Positions 10,206 through 21,459 of a DNA stretch of 64,000 nucleotides are shown piece by piece (positions within the stretch are counted from its first letter, which is position 1; each line of letters opens with the position of its first letter). The notes beneath the pieces were generated by a model. The model ran no database searches. It saw only the letters and a program-made list of their open reading frames with translations, and was not told the DNA's origin. Made by a program: the position numbers and the translations under genes. Source of the DNA: Trichobilharzia regenti. Lineage: Eukaryota; Platyhelminthes; Trematoda; Strigeidida; Schistosomatidae. The stretch spans positions 17,277,925 to 17,341,924 of the forward strand of contig OX235266.1 in the NCBI GenBank assembly GCA_944472135.2, given 5' to 3'.

Positions 10206-10385
10206 TGTTTGGGATTGGTGAGTCCAAGAGTGACGACATGAAGGAGGAGATTGCAGACTATAGGCAATCTTGGTGGGTGTAGTTAAAGAGAACCGCAAAG
10301 GAAATGGACAAAATGGAGACGTGCTGTTTGTAGGTTTATATGTTCCACTCGAGATGCAAGGGAACAATGATAATAATAGGGTTTG
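10205..10385 (+). mobile_element. RTE/SR2-like LINE, 3'-terminal fragment
   Basis: Remnant of the C-terminal coding tail followed by TATGTTCCACTCGAGATGCA and AGGGAACAATGATAATAATA, the usual 3' end of this LINE in the window. Confidence 0.5.
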
Positions 10386-10423
10386 GAATTAGAGTTAGGC
10401 TGTTTTATTATTATATTACCTGT

Positions 10424-11206
10424 ACTCTGATGGGACACTAGAAACTACTGTGATGTGTGTCTAGTCCTTTCTTCAGCGCAGACTGAATTCTGTCAGTCAG
10501 GTTTGCAATCTGGCCACCATTCTAGGTAGCTCACCGTCAGGTGCACCATCTAATATCAATGTTCACCGTGATGGCGAGCTACCTAGTGGAATGATGGCCA
10601 CATTGCAAACCTGACTAACTGTTATGTACTCGTCGACTAAGTTATGTTATGGACTGGTCGAGAAACTAATAGTCCTGACGCTAGAAGGCGGAAATCAGAA
10701 GACCACTAGGTTTGCGATGATACTTCTATTGTCCAAACACAAGGAGACGAAAATAAAATGGTCTCACACCAAAGTGGTAAGTAAGTAAAGGTAGTTCACA
10801 CAAATTGTGAATGCGAATATATATAAATGTTCCAGACAAAGCGTGGGAAAAATCATTAGACAGTCTTAACATGAATGGCTAATTATAATGGAGTGTCGAT
10901 CCAAATATACATAGCGAATATAGCAGACATGTGAACAACCATATATGGATATATGTCACTAAGCAACGGACTGTCAACAAACACTCATATTATATATAAG
11001 ATAATATAAGGAGAATATACATTGATAAAGGAGACAAGTTCATATAAGTGAAGTGGTCACAGACTAACCGAGCAAACAGAAAGAGAGACCAACATACACA
11101 CACACATAAATATATATATGTGGATACATATCACTAACTCATAGAATTCAGTCTGCACCATAGAAAGGACTAGACGCATAACACTGGTTACTGGCTAGTG
11201 TCCAAT
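10424..11206. repeat. Foldback (long inverted repeat) split by a solo LTR
   Basis: Left arm 10424-10539. The right arm is in two pieces, 10569-10619 and 11134-11206. Pairing blocks include CTAGGTAGCTCACCGTCA with TGATGGCGAGCTACCTAG, TCAGGTTTGCAAT with ATTGCAAACCTGA, and GCAGACTGAATTC with GAATTCAGTCTGC. Arms are about 115 bp with a loop of about 30 bp once the LTR at 10620-11133 is removed. There is no coding capacity. Its superfamily is unknown. Confidence 0.8.
10620..11133 (+). mobile_element. Solo LTR, family B (514 bp, target duplication CTAAC)
   Basis: Starts TGTTATGTACTCGTCG and ends GGATACATATCA. CTAAC is duplicated exactly at 10615-10619 and 11134-11138. The sequence matches LTRs at 30516-30990, 31863-32335, 35179-35622 and 60957-61482 (minus), each with its own 5-bp duplication. 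Confidence 0.9.
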
Positions 11207-11239
11207 CAAAGTATCCACTAGTCCTACTGGAGGTCAATC

Positions 11240-11460
11240 GCGAGGTCAAATAGCTCAGTGGTAACGTCTCTGACTACTGACAGCGCTGGGGGAAGTCGCA
11301 GATTCGAATCTCAGAAGGGGCATGAGTTCCTTCAAGGTCGCATGCAGATGCACGCCTTGCTGACTTGTTAGTGCCTACCAACACGAAACCTTGGTCATGC
11401 TGCACTTCCTGCCGATTGCCCTCCAACCATCTAATTATCTGTATTTTGCTAGTAAAGTAA
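11240..11460 (+). repeat. tRNA-headed SINE, family T2
   Basis: TAGCTCAGTGGTAACGTCTC (box A) and AGATTCGAATCTC (box B), followed by a body with CTACCAACA and CTTCCTGCCGATTG. A second copy is at 62460-62620. The head differs from families T1 and T3. Confidence 0.6.
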
Positions 11461-11489
11461 TTGTTGATCGGTTTATTAGAACCCTATAC

Positions 11490-11790
11490 TAATTCAAAGG
11501 AGGGCTTTCTGGAAAGACTTAAAAAACAGGATAAGAGCGGCAAGTAGTGGGTTACAAAAAAACTCATCTTCATCCATCTGGATGAATACATGTACAGTAA
11601 ATGGTTCCACTTTAAAAGCTGGTACTCCTCAATATATTTGAGAGACATTTTTAAGTCACGTCAAGGAAAAATATTCTGTTTATTGTGTGTTTTATCATTA
11701 TTTTCGATTGTGAATAAACGTCATTGCTTATGTGAAAACCACCACCGCTTCTTTCTGATTGGTCGACTCAAGGTCGGTCGTGCGTTCACA
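11490..11790 (+). pseudogene. Merlin transposase C-terminal remnant
   Basis: Plus-strand reading gives an FLERLKKQDK-like block, then DEYMYSKWFHFKSW and LRDIFKSRQGK-like segments. They match the C-terminal region of the Merlin copy at 12451-13434 (EGFWGRLKNR, DEYRYRIWCNF). The N-terminal half and TIRs were not found. Confidence 0.6.
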
Positions 11791-12450
11791 TATCCATGGA
11801 TTGTGATAGTTTTTATCGTTGTCTTTACATTATTGATTTGGCGAGAATAGGGTTGGTTTTCAGTTACATCACCAACTGGCATCAACTGAAAGCGGTAAAT
11901 TACGTTATAAGGGTGTTTCGACCTCCTGGTATGGGACTCTTCACTAGTAAGCACCACTGGGGGTTGAACCCTAGGCCTTCAGGCCATGAGACTAGTCGGT
12001 TGACTGACCATTGATTCACCGGAACAAAATTCCCACCAGCCTGCTAGCAAATATTATCGGCGAGTGTTTGTGCTTATACCTGACTTACTACTGTAGACCG
12101 CATCGATCATGATTTATCATACTAAAACTCCAGACAACTTAATCTTGTAGTCAGTCAGTTATCACCAGTGTGCATTGGAGTTATTTTCAAGCTGACATTA
12201 ACAAATTAGATGTCAGCATCGTCATAAATGTGAAGGTAGTGAATAGGACCTTTAGCTGGTGGAGGCTATGAGTGCGTATATAACCACATGAGGGCATTCC
12301 TAAAGGGAGACCGAAATCTACTCACCCACCCACCCTTGGTCTTATTACCAGGCGCATTCATGCGATGATACATCCATCGAGTGGGACCGAAAACACGCAT
12401 ACAAACTAATCTATGTGTGAAACTTGGACACTCTGGTAGTAAGTGATTCC

Positions 12451-13434
12451 GGCGAAGTTAAACTTTCGACACTTCTAACTACCAATCAGCGAATTATCCA
12501 ATGAGATTCACGAAGGATGTCGAATTATCCAATGAGGTTCACGAACGCAGTTCAATGTTGTATAGCGCTTGATTCATTTCTAATGCGTGACCTTACAAGA
12601 CTATTGTTGCAATTCGAGGTTAGTGTTTTCCAGTATTTCCTGGATCTGAGTTGCTCCGGAAAGAGCGAATTTGTCTGTGTGGTGGTATCATGACTTTAAA
12701 AAGCTATACCAAATCAACTGATGGGTTTGTTCATCGTTGTGCTATATGTTTGAAGCCTACTAACGCTAGAGAGAGTAAGCTGATAATTTTAATATTTCGT
12801 AGGAACTTTTTTCGCTAGGTCGCTTCTCTCCCTAACCCAGATTTTGTATATCTGCATCTAATGGGTGTTGAAACAGGGTGTGAGAACAGCAGGGTAATAG
12901 GTTTGTATGACACCTCCCTCCGAAAGGGATTCGTCGAAAGGATAGCAGATAGAAAAGCAACTACTCTTATATCTATTATTACCAGGCTTGTTAAGCGGGG
13001 GTCAATTATACACACGGACAAGTGGAAAGGCTACAATTCGCTGTCATCTCTGGGATATATTCATCATAGAGTCAACCATTCAAGTGACTTTGTGGATCCC
13101 GTTACGAGGACACATACAAATTCTATTGAAGGATTTTGGGGCAGGTTGAAAAATAGGATAAGGGCTATAAATGGATCTCATTTATAGTCATTTGGATGAA
13201 TATAGGTACAGGATATGGTGTAACTTCTCCATTGACAGTCCCATGCTAAACTGGGAGATTTTTCTCTCACATGTTCGAGAAAGATATCCCATGTAACCTT
13301 TTTTATTCTCTATTTTATGCTTTTTTCCTATAAATATACATTTCCATTCATCATATATGCCTCTTTAATGCGATTGGTCCGTTCGAGGTCGTTTGCTGAT
13401 TGGTTGTTAGTGGTGTCGAAAGTTTAACTTTGCC
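12451..13434 (+). mobile_element. Merlin DNA transposon, 984 bp with TIRs and 8-bp target duplication
   Basis: The TIRs start GGCGAAGTTAAACTTTCGAC on the left. The right end, reverse-complemented, is GGCAAAGTTAAACTTTCGAC. GTGATTCC is duplicated exactly at 12443-12450 and 13435-13442. An 8-9-bp duplication, short TIRs and an IS1016/ISXO2-like transposase are the established hallmarks of Merlin. The copy is inserted in the left arm of a PLE. A paralogous unoccupied arm is at about 49320-49380. Confidence 0.92.
12861..13187 (+). pseudogene. Merlin (ISXO2/IS1016-like) DDE transposase, partial
   Basis: Cut-and-paste transposase of the IS1016/Merlin group. The visible reading of about 108 codons includes VIGLYDTSLRKGF, an SIIHTDKWKGYNSL block (second catalytic Asp in HTD), GYIHHRVNHSSDFVDP, and THTNSIEGFWGRLKNRIR (the Glu region of the ISXO2-like catalytic domain). 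The family protein is normally several hundred residues, so the N-terminal zinc-finger/first-Asp portion is degraded or out of frame upstream (12660-12860). A stop after NGSHL interrupts the C-terminal DEYRYRIW segment. It is probably inactive, although the TIRs are intact. Confidence 0.85.
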
Positions 13435-13866
13435 GTGATTCCATATCAGTTTGTTTATTAGATGTATCATACAGTGAAAAAGTATTATTATTTACTGGAT
13501 GACACAGTTTCGAACAGAATTCATTATTGTTCATTATCATATTAATTGTAATCACATAACCTTGAAACCAGTTTTTATAGTTTTTTATTCCAAGGGATAA
13601 TATACAAACTAACTGAAGGAGTTACCATGGGATCACTAATATCCCCGGCTGTAGCAGATATATTCATGGATAGGTGGGGGAAAATGGTGATAGAAACGTT
13701 CACCCCCACCCGAAGAGTATGGTGTATGTATGTAGATGACGCATTCACACGAGGTATAGATAGATTTTTCGAACACATCAACTCGAAGGTAGAGGCAATT
13801 TAATTGACTTATGAATTAGAAAGTCAGGAAGGGGAGGAAAGAAGATGAGGAGTTAAACACTAGTAT

Positions 13867-13992
13867 TGGTATTAGATTCGAATCCCGGTGGGTGCGTACT
13901 GATGAAGAGTCCCAAACTAGGACGAAACAGTTGTCTAGTACTCCCAGGTTTTCCAATGGTTCTCTAACTAATGTCAGCTCATGATGAAATCC
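13867..13992 (+). repeat. 5'-truncated Sm-alpha-type SINE inserted in PLE
   Basis: Begins just before box B (GATTCGAATCCC), contains the hammerhead block with core ATGAAGA, and ends ATGATGAAATCC. TTAAACACTAGT occurs on both sides (13853-13864 and 13993-14004). This is a 12-bp or longer target-site duplication typical of LINE-mediated retroposition. Confidence 0.85.
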
Positions 13993-15584
13993 TTAAACAC
14001 TAGTGTTTACAGAAAGCCCACACATTCAAACAGTTATTTGAACTTCCAATCATCCCACCCAATCTATGTCAGTAAAAATAGGATTGGTGAAATGTTTAAG
14101 TACCAGAGCATAAAAACTAAGTAGTACCAGGGAAAATCTAAGACACGAAGTGAGGCATATCAGAGAAGCCTTGAGACTTAATAAATTACCCTGATAAATT
14201 AGTCAGGAAATATGTAGGGAAATGTAAAAATAAAATTAATAATAGTGGTTGTAGTGATAATAATAATATTAATGATGACATGGATGTCAAACATGTGGAA
14301 GATAATGACAACACCAACAATAAGGAATCTAAATCATCAGTAGTCCTTCTATACAGGGAAGGAACCTCGGAAACCTTACGCAGAATCCTTAAAAATGCTG
14401 GCAGGAATAAAAGTGGCATTCAGACCACCCACAAACTCAATTAGAAACGGTTGAAGGACCCTGGGGAGCCAATGCAACAAAACAATTTAGTTTATCTAAT
14501 AACCCGCTTGAGTGATTGTGAGGTCAAAATAGTAGAACAGGGGCAGTCAGACTAGCAGAGCATAAAAACCTAACAAACTCTAGATTGGTTGACCCGAATA
14601 AGATAATTCAGCTGTAGCACTCACTACATGCAGTTACATACAACCACACAATAGGATGGGGTGGGATAAGATGACAGTTCTGAAATCTAATGTCACAGTG
14701 TGGAGGAAGACATTGATGATGGAAGCTTCATTTATCGAATCAACTGAGAGTGAATACTTGTAATAAGAATGATTCAACACCTGTCCACTCACACTTGGAA
14801 AATTCTACTACTATCCCTACGATGATAAATAGGAGAGAACATAGAAAATTGTAAAACTCAAGTTTCAAAGCCGTGTGATTACAACTGATGCTACGATTGT
14901 GAACAATAATAATAGAGTGTGTTCGAAACTTTGTCATCCAGTAAATGATAATACTGTTTCACAGACTGTGTGATACATCTAATAAACAAACTAATAATTT
15001 CTTTAGTATCAATGCATACAGACAATTATGGACATCAGTTTGATTGGGATAATATCAAAATCTTAAACAGAGGAAACATCAAATATGCCAGGGAATTCCT
15101 AGAAGCCTGGTACTCAAACGAAAATGCCATTAATAAACACGTTGATATAGATGAAATATATCAACTAATAAAAAGCAAATCAGGTGACCAGAAAGTTTAA
15201 AATCCCAATCAATAGAAAACTGTCAAAGATGATTGGTCACCAGGAGACGCAATTGTATCATCATTCATGGCGATTTTTAAATCATTTAACTTTGTGCTAA
15301 ATACTGCCCTGAAGATGCCATCCAGAAAGACGACGAAAGCCCCGCAACTAAACCAACCAGCTCAGAGAACACTATTAATTGCAAAACTAATATGGAATTA
15401 CGCATACAAGCTCTTTTGTGACTAGAACAGTGTGTAGTACCATCCTGTGGTGAAGCGATTCAACATTCGTCTTCCCTCCGGTGGAACGAATGAATGAATG
15501 AATAACGTGCATATGCCTCTATCTCACCCTTGTTATATATATATATATATTGGCGTTTACTTTCTCTTCTTTGTCACCTTACAG

Positions 15585-15958
15585 TTATTCCCAGGTTGGT
15601 CAGCAAGAGATAATTATGCAATACATTCAAGACGTAAAAAGAAACGCAAGTTGGCGGCGGCTGCGGCCGCAGCAGCCGCGGTAGCAGTTTTAGGACAATC
15701 CAAATCTCATTCATCAAACAGTGGTAAAATATTTAATAAATCAGGATTTCATTTATCCTCGGAATCTGGTGGTGATTTTGGCAATTCTGATTCGACGGAT
15801 GAACGTGGCGGTTGTGGTGGCAGTAGTAGCCGACTATCCCTGTTAACTGGTGCTGGTGGTGGTGGTGGTACCGCGAATTCCACAGATGTAAGCAGTGCTA
15901 AAAAATGTCGTGCACGTTTTGGCTTAGAACATCAAAATCGTTGGTGTAAACCTTGCAG
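15585..15958 (+). CDS. TCF/LEF transcription factor, exon with HMG end, basic tail and C-clamp start
   Basis: The exon opens after CACCTTACAG in phase 0 with LFPGWSARDNY, the canonical end of the TCF/LEF HMG box, then the basic tail RRKKKRKL (nuclear localisation and DNA bending). A run of about 13 mostly alanine residues and a Ser/Gly-rich linker follow. The exon ends with KKCRARFGLEHQN and RWCKPC, which is most of a C-clamp, the second DNA-binding module of invertebrate TCFs and vertebrate TCF-E isoforms that reads helper sites. Three of the four C-clamp cysteines are here and the fourth is in the exon at 36230. The donor GTGAGT leaves AG, completed by A at 36230 to an Arg codon. The phases of both borders agree with the neighbouring exons. 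Confidence 0.95.
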
Positions 15959-16139
15959 GTGAGTATTACTCATATGTGTTTCTTTTTTAGTATTGTCTCC
16001 TCAGTCACACTTCTCTATTTTAACACTTTCTGTTTTATTATGAGTACTATACAACTGTTTCGTCCTAGTTTTGTACTGTTTAGAAGCACACACTCGCTCA
16101 CTAGAGGTTTGAATCAAGGGCCTTTAGGTTACAAGGTAT

Positions 16140-16720
16140 AATAAGGTGAGCAACATTGAGTTTAGGCGACCATGGAGTGTTAGGTAAGGAGGGGAAATCA
16201 ATCGACGAGGCTGTGAAGTTACACCGATTGAGATGGTTAGGACATGTGTTACGCATACGTACCTAGTCATCGCCTTCCTCAACGGACGGGCAATATTAGC
16301 TGACATAAGGTTAGGCTGGAAAAGAGCTAGCGGCGATCAAACCAAAACATGGAACCAGTCAATGAAATCCACAACAGTTATTTTAAGCCAGCCACAGTGG
16401 AAGATGCAGACTTCCTAGTTGGTTGGGGTCTTTGGGACGGTAAAAACCAGTGGCTGCTAACAATTGATGATATGGCTCAAAATAGTTCTCATTGGCTAGG
16501 GTAGATGCATCCACTCCTTGTGACTTATGATTTCCAATGAAACTATATTGTTCTTCGTTATTACTATTCCTTTTATCTGATATCCCTGTCCACTGTCTCT
16601 ATTATGCATTTGTTCTACTTTCTTGTGTTGCTTTGTGTGCTACATGGAGGGGGAGTGGCGACTTGAACTGGTGCATATCGGTGCAAAGTTCTATGTCGAA
16701 AACAGACAGACAGACAAGGC
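16140..16720 (+). mobile_element. 5'-truncated LINE, 3' tail family B
   Basis: Same tail as 2583-3245 with frame breaks, ending at GAAAACAGACAGACAGACAA (the (ACAG)n tail). Confidence 0.7.
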
Positions 16721-16739
16721 AAACTCGTAGATCTACTCA

Positions 16740-17550
16740 GTTGCTGAGACCTGATTCGACGTCCCATGAATTCCAACTTCTTTTGTGAAAATTTACCCGT
16801 TAGACATTCTGATTGGATGCCGTCTGGTGGCATGGTGAGGTTTTTATACAGTTGATGTTTACAGCCATCATTCTGTTCCTTATGTATTTGTTAGTTCAAC
16901 AATACCTGTAGAGGAGAATGGATTAAACCCCAATCTTTCTCAAATTCCTTTCATATGACCACATGCGTTTATTGTCCCGAGAAACTAGCTTCAGTGTAGG
17001 TGGTGGTAAATGTTCTTAGGAAATTGAAGGGAGGTGGGAATCCCAATATTTGGAATGACTAGCATGAAGACTTCACCTGACGGAGTTAGAAAGAAAACAC
17101 GGTCATCAAACAATAATGCCTGTTAACTTCTTCGGTTATCAGCATCGAATATCTCCATATTAGCATAGCCATTACTAACTACGAGTTATTTGCTTGGTTG
17201 GGGTCGCTTAACAGTGGAATTCAAGACTCGCGTTTCTTCCTTATTCGTGTCTCGGCAGCCGAATGTGTAAAAAGGATCGATAGATGGATGGAAGTTGCTT
17301 GTTTGGTCGGGATATATTACAACGACAAACCACGGGTATAAATGTGTACTTTTGTTGTCTTTAATTTCCTAATTGAGTTTGTTTCGAGTCAGCCTAGGAG
17401 CTAACATCAGTCTCAGCTCTACAATCGTCTCATCCTCTATCAACATGTACTCATAACTTACCCAGGGGTAAATTATTCAAGTTACCTTCTAGTTACGAGA
17501 GCAGCCCGTTGATCGTTCACAACGACTGCGAGTGAACCGGATTTACTATG
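16740..17550. other. Intron sequence, nothing recognised
   Basis: No coding stretch, RNA gene or repeat family that I recognise. It may hold old, diverged insertions. Confidence 0.4.
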
Positions 17551-17559
17551 AATTCTAGC

Positions 17560-17750
17560 TTCTGCTAGTTCATGTTTATCACAAATTGTCAGAAGTTCAA
17601 ATTCATGAACTGCTGATTCAGATCCCTTTGACTTAAATGGTCTACGAGCTAGCCCTCCCCGTAATCAGAAGGTCCTGGGTGCGTACTGACGAAGAGTCGT
17701 GAAACGGGACAGTGGAAACAGCTGTCTAGTACTCTGTAAGGTGGTAGTAT
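17560..17750 (+). repeat. Degraded Sm-alpha-type SINE copy
   Basis: GGTCTACGAGCTAGC and AGAAGGTCCTGGGTGCGTAC are present, but box B is deleted. The hammerhead block has core ACGAAGA and a disrupted stem II. Confidence 0.65.
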
Positions 17751-18179
17751 CATTATTTCATCACTCGCCATTCACATTATTTCCATTCTCATTTATAGAA
17801 AGTAATATTAATAGAAATTGTCACTATAAAAAAATTAAAATATTATTAATCAAATTTGGACTTTGATGTCGACATGCCTTTCCTGTATGTGTGTGTGTGT
17901 GTGTGAGTACGAGATTACTATGTCACATGCTGTTGTAATCACACTCGCTTATTGTCGGTGAAATCTATCATATCCCTCAGTCAGTCAGTCAGTCAACCAT
18001 ATTAGATATTATTATGACACTTTCGATTTCTTATATTTTTGGTATAAATATATTTATAATGCACGTAAGGTTGTCATGATTTACACGACAATGGCGGCTA
18101 ACAGTGAAATTCAACACCACACCTTTCTAGGCTTACATCCAACGTTACCTTCCTTTTTTACAGAGAATACTACCAGGTA

Positions 18180-18285
18180 AATGAGGTTAAGGAGTGCGTC
18201 GTCGGTCGGGGGATCGAACCCTGGGCCATATGAGAGTCATTGGCGAGCAACCTACTACTGGACCACAGACGCCAAGGGCGAGGAC
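18180..18285 (-). repeat. tRNA-like SINE head, degraded
   Basis: Reverse-strand tRNA-like head of family T1/T3: GGAGTGCGTC at one end, GGGGATCGAACCC (box B reversed) in the middle and ACGCC at the other end. Confidence 0.5.
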
Positions 18286-18689
18286 TCTCGACTGTTTGAG
18301 TCACAGGATGATATTGCATCTTGGTCTCATTAGAGGAACTTCAATCAATCATATTCTTATAGTCAGTCGGAAAAACATTAATGAGCATTTATTTATCACA
18401 CTGGCAGTGAGGTTAAGATTTGGTGAAGTTCAATTAATAGCGTCTCAAGAGTGCGAACGCTCGAATGACTTTGAACGCATGCTAGTCGTTGGCTAACGCC
18501 ATCTGTCATGTATATATTATAGAGCTATTCATCAACCAAGGAGTAAATTTTGCCAAGATCACGTTTCTAAATGCTGTTTGTGTAATGTATTAATAGCTCG
18601 TTAAGGTTAGGATATAAGGGTTACAAATAGGGTCAGGATTAAGGTGAGGGTTACCACATTTCGCAAATAAGTAGTCGTCGACTCTCCTA

Positions 18690-18970
18690 CTGGAAGCCAT
18701 AGTATCATTAAAGTCCGAAGCCTTTTAGGGGAAGGCTGCAAAACAGGATAAGAACGATGAACAACAGGTCAAAAGAAGAAAAAAGCGCGATGAATACATG
18801 TATAGAAAACTAGTCTAACCAACTTAGCAACTGATGCACTCCTCATTATAACTGGGATGTATTTTTAAGTCATGTCAGAGAAAGTTTACCCTGCTTGAAA
18901 TGTGATTGCATGCATTTCCTTGTGAATGTACATATTTTTTTGCGCAAAAATTTCTCATTTTTATAATTGG
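18690..18970 (+). pseudogene. Merlin transposase C-terminal remnant
   Basis: AAAACAGGATAAGAACGATG and CGATGAATACATGTATAG match the C-terminal coding part of the Merlin copies at 11490 and 13140. It is heavily decayed. Confidence 0.5.
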
Positions 18971-19059
18971 TCGTGTGTGTGTGTGTGTTCGCATTCCTTG
19001 GGACGTGTTATTGTTGGACTTTGCCTAAAATTCTTCATAGGGGATTATTGAATTAATTC

Positions 19060-20045
19060 CATATTAGTTTGTTTTTTAGATATATTACACACAGTGAAAT
19101 AGTATCATTTACTGGATGACACAGTTTCAAACACAATCTAATATTGTTCATAATAGTCATATCATCAATTGTAATCACACGACTTCGAAACTTGACTTTT
19201 ATAGTTTTCTTTGTCTCCTCTTATTTGTCATCGTTGGGCTAGTGGAATTTTCCAGATATCCAGCTGGACAGGTGTTGAATTATTCCTATTACACGTATTT
19301 GCAGTTGATTCGATAGTGATAATAATAATAATATTGACGACACCAACAATAAGGAATCTAAATTGTCAGTAGTAATTCCATACAAAGAAGGAACCTCGGA
19401 AACCACCTTACGCAGAATTCTTGACAAGTCAGGAATAAAAGTGGCTGTCATTCATAACACCCACAAACTCTATTAGAAACAAACTTTGTCGGTTAAAGGA
19501 TCCTGTGGAGCCTTTAAAACAAAACAACTTAGTTTATCTAATACCCTGCCTGCGATGATTGTTAGGTGAAATACATAGGTCAAAGTAGTAGAACAGGGTC
19601 AGTTAGTCAGACTAGCCGAACATAAAAACCCAGCAGCAAAATCAAGATTGGTTGACCCGAATAAGATAAGAAATCTAGAGAATGGTTCAGCTATAGCACT
19701 ACATGCAGTTACACACAACCACACAATAGGATGATGGGATAGGATGACGGTTTTAAAATCTAATGTAACATGGTGGAGGGAGCGATTGATAACAGAAGCT
19801 TTGTTTATCGAATCAACTGCAAATACGTGTAATAGGAATGATTCAACACCTGTCCACCTGCGGACATCTGGAAAATTGTACTAGCCCAACGATGACAAAT
19901 AAGAGGAGACAAAGAAAACTATAAAAGTCAAGTTTCGAAGTTGTGTGATTACAATTGATGATATGACTACTATGAACAATATTAGATTGTGTTTGAAACT
20001 GTGTCATCCAGTAAATAATACTATTTCACTGTGAGTGATATATCT
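19060..20045 (+). mobile_element. Truncated Penelope-like element with inverted arms
   Basis: The left arm 19060-19315 and right arm about 19795-20045 are reverse complements, e.g. TAGTTTTCTTTGTCTCCTCT with AGAGGAGACAAAGAAAACTA. Between them is a short plus-strand body that corresponds to the RT-EN linker and GIY-YIG region of other copies, with stops. RT is absent. Confidence 0.7.
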
Positions 20046-20083
20046 AATATGGAATTACTTACTACCACAGTGCCAAAGTTTTA

Positions 20084-20085
<2 letters not shown>

Positions 20086-20116
<31 letters not shown>
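20086..20116. repeat. (AT)n microsatellite
   Basis: Perfect AT dinucleotide run of about 31 bp. Confidence 0.95.
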
Positions 20117-20118
<2 letters not shown>

Positions 20119-20119
20119 C

Positions 20120-21455
20120 TTATGGTCTTCCTGCACGAAGACCTATGAATAAACTTACTCGACTTTCACAAACTGAAGCAAGATATGAAAATCATCGTAT
20201 TTTCAACATTCGATGCTTAAAAAATGAAATCATTCCTTAATGTCTACGTCTACGAGCTCCAGTTCCAACGGACAGAGTGAGAAGCAGAATAGAAATCCTA
20301 CAAAAGTTATGCCTGAAAGAAGAGATCCACAGGATTATTGAATTACTGAAGTTGATTTTTTTAAATTTTATTTTTGTAAATAGTCAAGTTGTAGGGTTCC
20401 ACCCACCCCATGTCTCGCTTCCATTGTAATCCAAAGGTGCCCCACCCTCTAGGTTCGACCCAGCATAAATGATGAAGTCAAGTCTGCGTGTGTGTGTGTG
20501 TTTTGTATTTTTACTTCCAGTTGAAGAGTCCGGAATTAGGACGAAAGCAGTTAAAAATCCTTTTTGCAAAAAATTAAATCATCACCTGGTAATTTCACTA
20601 GTGCGTTGTAATTCTATGTGATGAAACGAATAAGAGTTGTAGTTACAGTAGTGACAATCGTCAGTCTTAATTTTTTTTTTAAACGGAATAGATGTTGGAT
20701 GTATGTATGTCTGTGTGTTGTGTATGAGTGTACACGTAGGCTCACTTCGATAAATCGTTATTACTCTATGCGGTCTCAGTATTTCATCATTTATCATTCA
20801 TACTATTTATCATTGTGTATGTGTGTGTGTATGTATGAAGAGAGTGTGTGTGAGAGAGAGATTTATGGAAATATTTGAAAGAATTAAAGTATAATAATAA
20901 TAATGATAATAATAATAATGAAATTTTGGCTTTGATGATGATAGTCTCTCGCACATTTCGGTATGTTTTGATTTTCATATACCACACTGTGCATACCACT
21001 GAATACTCTACCACTACTACTACTACTACAATCACTAAAATGATTGCTTGTTGTTTGTAGTCTCTCTGCCTGTCTGTTTGTGTGTGTGTGTGTGAGTGAG
21101 AGTGAGTGTGAGATTACTCTGTCACTGGCTCTGGTTATATCACACTTGCTCATTTGTTGTCGTCTGTCGGTGAATGATGAAATGCGTTATATCTCTCACT
21201 CGCTCACTTGCTCACTCACTCAGCCAGTCATTCAGTCATATGAGGTATTATTATTACTCTTTCGAATCTTCACTCTTTCTGTGATATATGTATTTATCAA
21301 TTAATTATATTATTATTACTATTAATTATTTGAAGTTGTTATGTATGTTTGATTTCAGTGTATTCCATTGTTCAGATAATTGAATCAATGACATTTTCTG
21401 TGATTGTGTATGTGCGTCGGTGTGTGTGTGTTCGAACTACTTTACGACAGTTCTT
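20120..21455. other. Low-complexity intron sequence, no gene seen
   Basis: GT-rich, GA-rich, AAT-repeat and (GTGT)n tracts. The open readings on both strands mirror these repeats and are not coding. Confidence 0.5.
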
Positions 21456-21459
21456 TGTT

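Larger units (their letters stand above)
12415..15000 (+). mobile_element. Penelope-like element with inverted terminal arms, nested insertions
   Basis: The left arm (12415-12450 plus 13435-13560) is the reverse complement of the right arm (about 14740-14998). GTTTATTAGATGTATCA on the left pairs with TGATACATCTAATAAAC on the right. The body on the plus strand encodes an RT remnant at 13590-13800 with TEGVTMGSLISPAVADIFMD and MYVDDAF blocks (YVDD catalytic motif). It continues with a VYRKPTHSNSYLNF-like segment and EN-proximal sequence with several stops. Merlin (12451-13434) and a SINE (13867-13992) are inserted. The same inverted-arm layout recurs at 19060-20045 and 49310-50940. Confidence 0.75.

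Noticed and set aside
14186..14419. Leu/Ser-rich open reading on the minus strand as a membrane protein
   Set aside because: It is the antisense of the Asn/Asp-rich PLE linker (AAT/GAT repeats). Similar mirrored readings occur at 19239-19451.
20618..21304. Overlapping short open readings on both strands
   Set aside because: They arise from GT, GA and AAT repeats. Composition follows the repeats and there are no splice-compatible ends.
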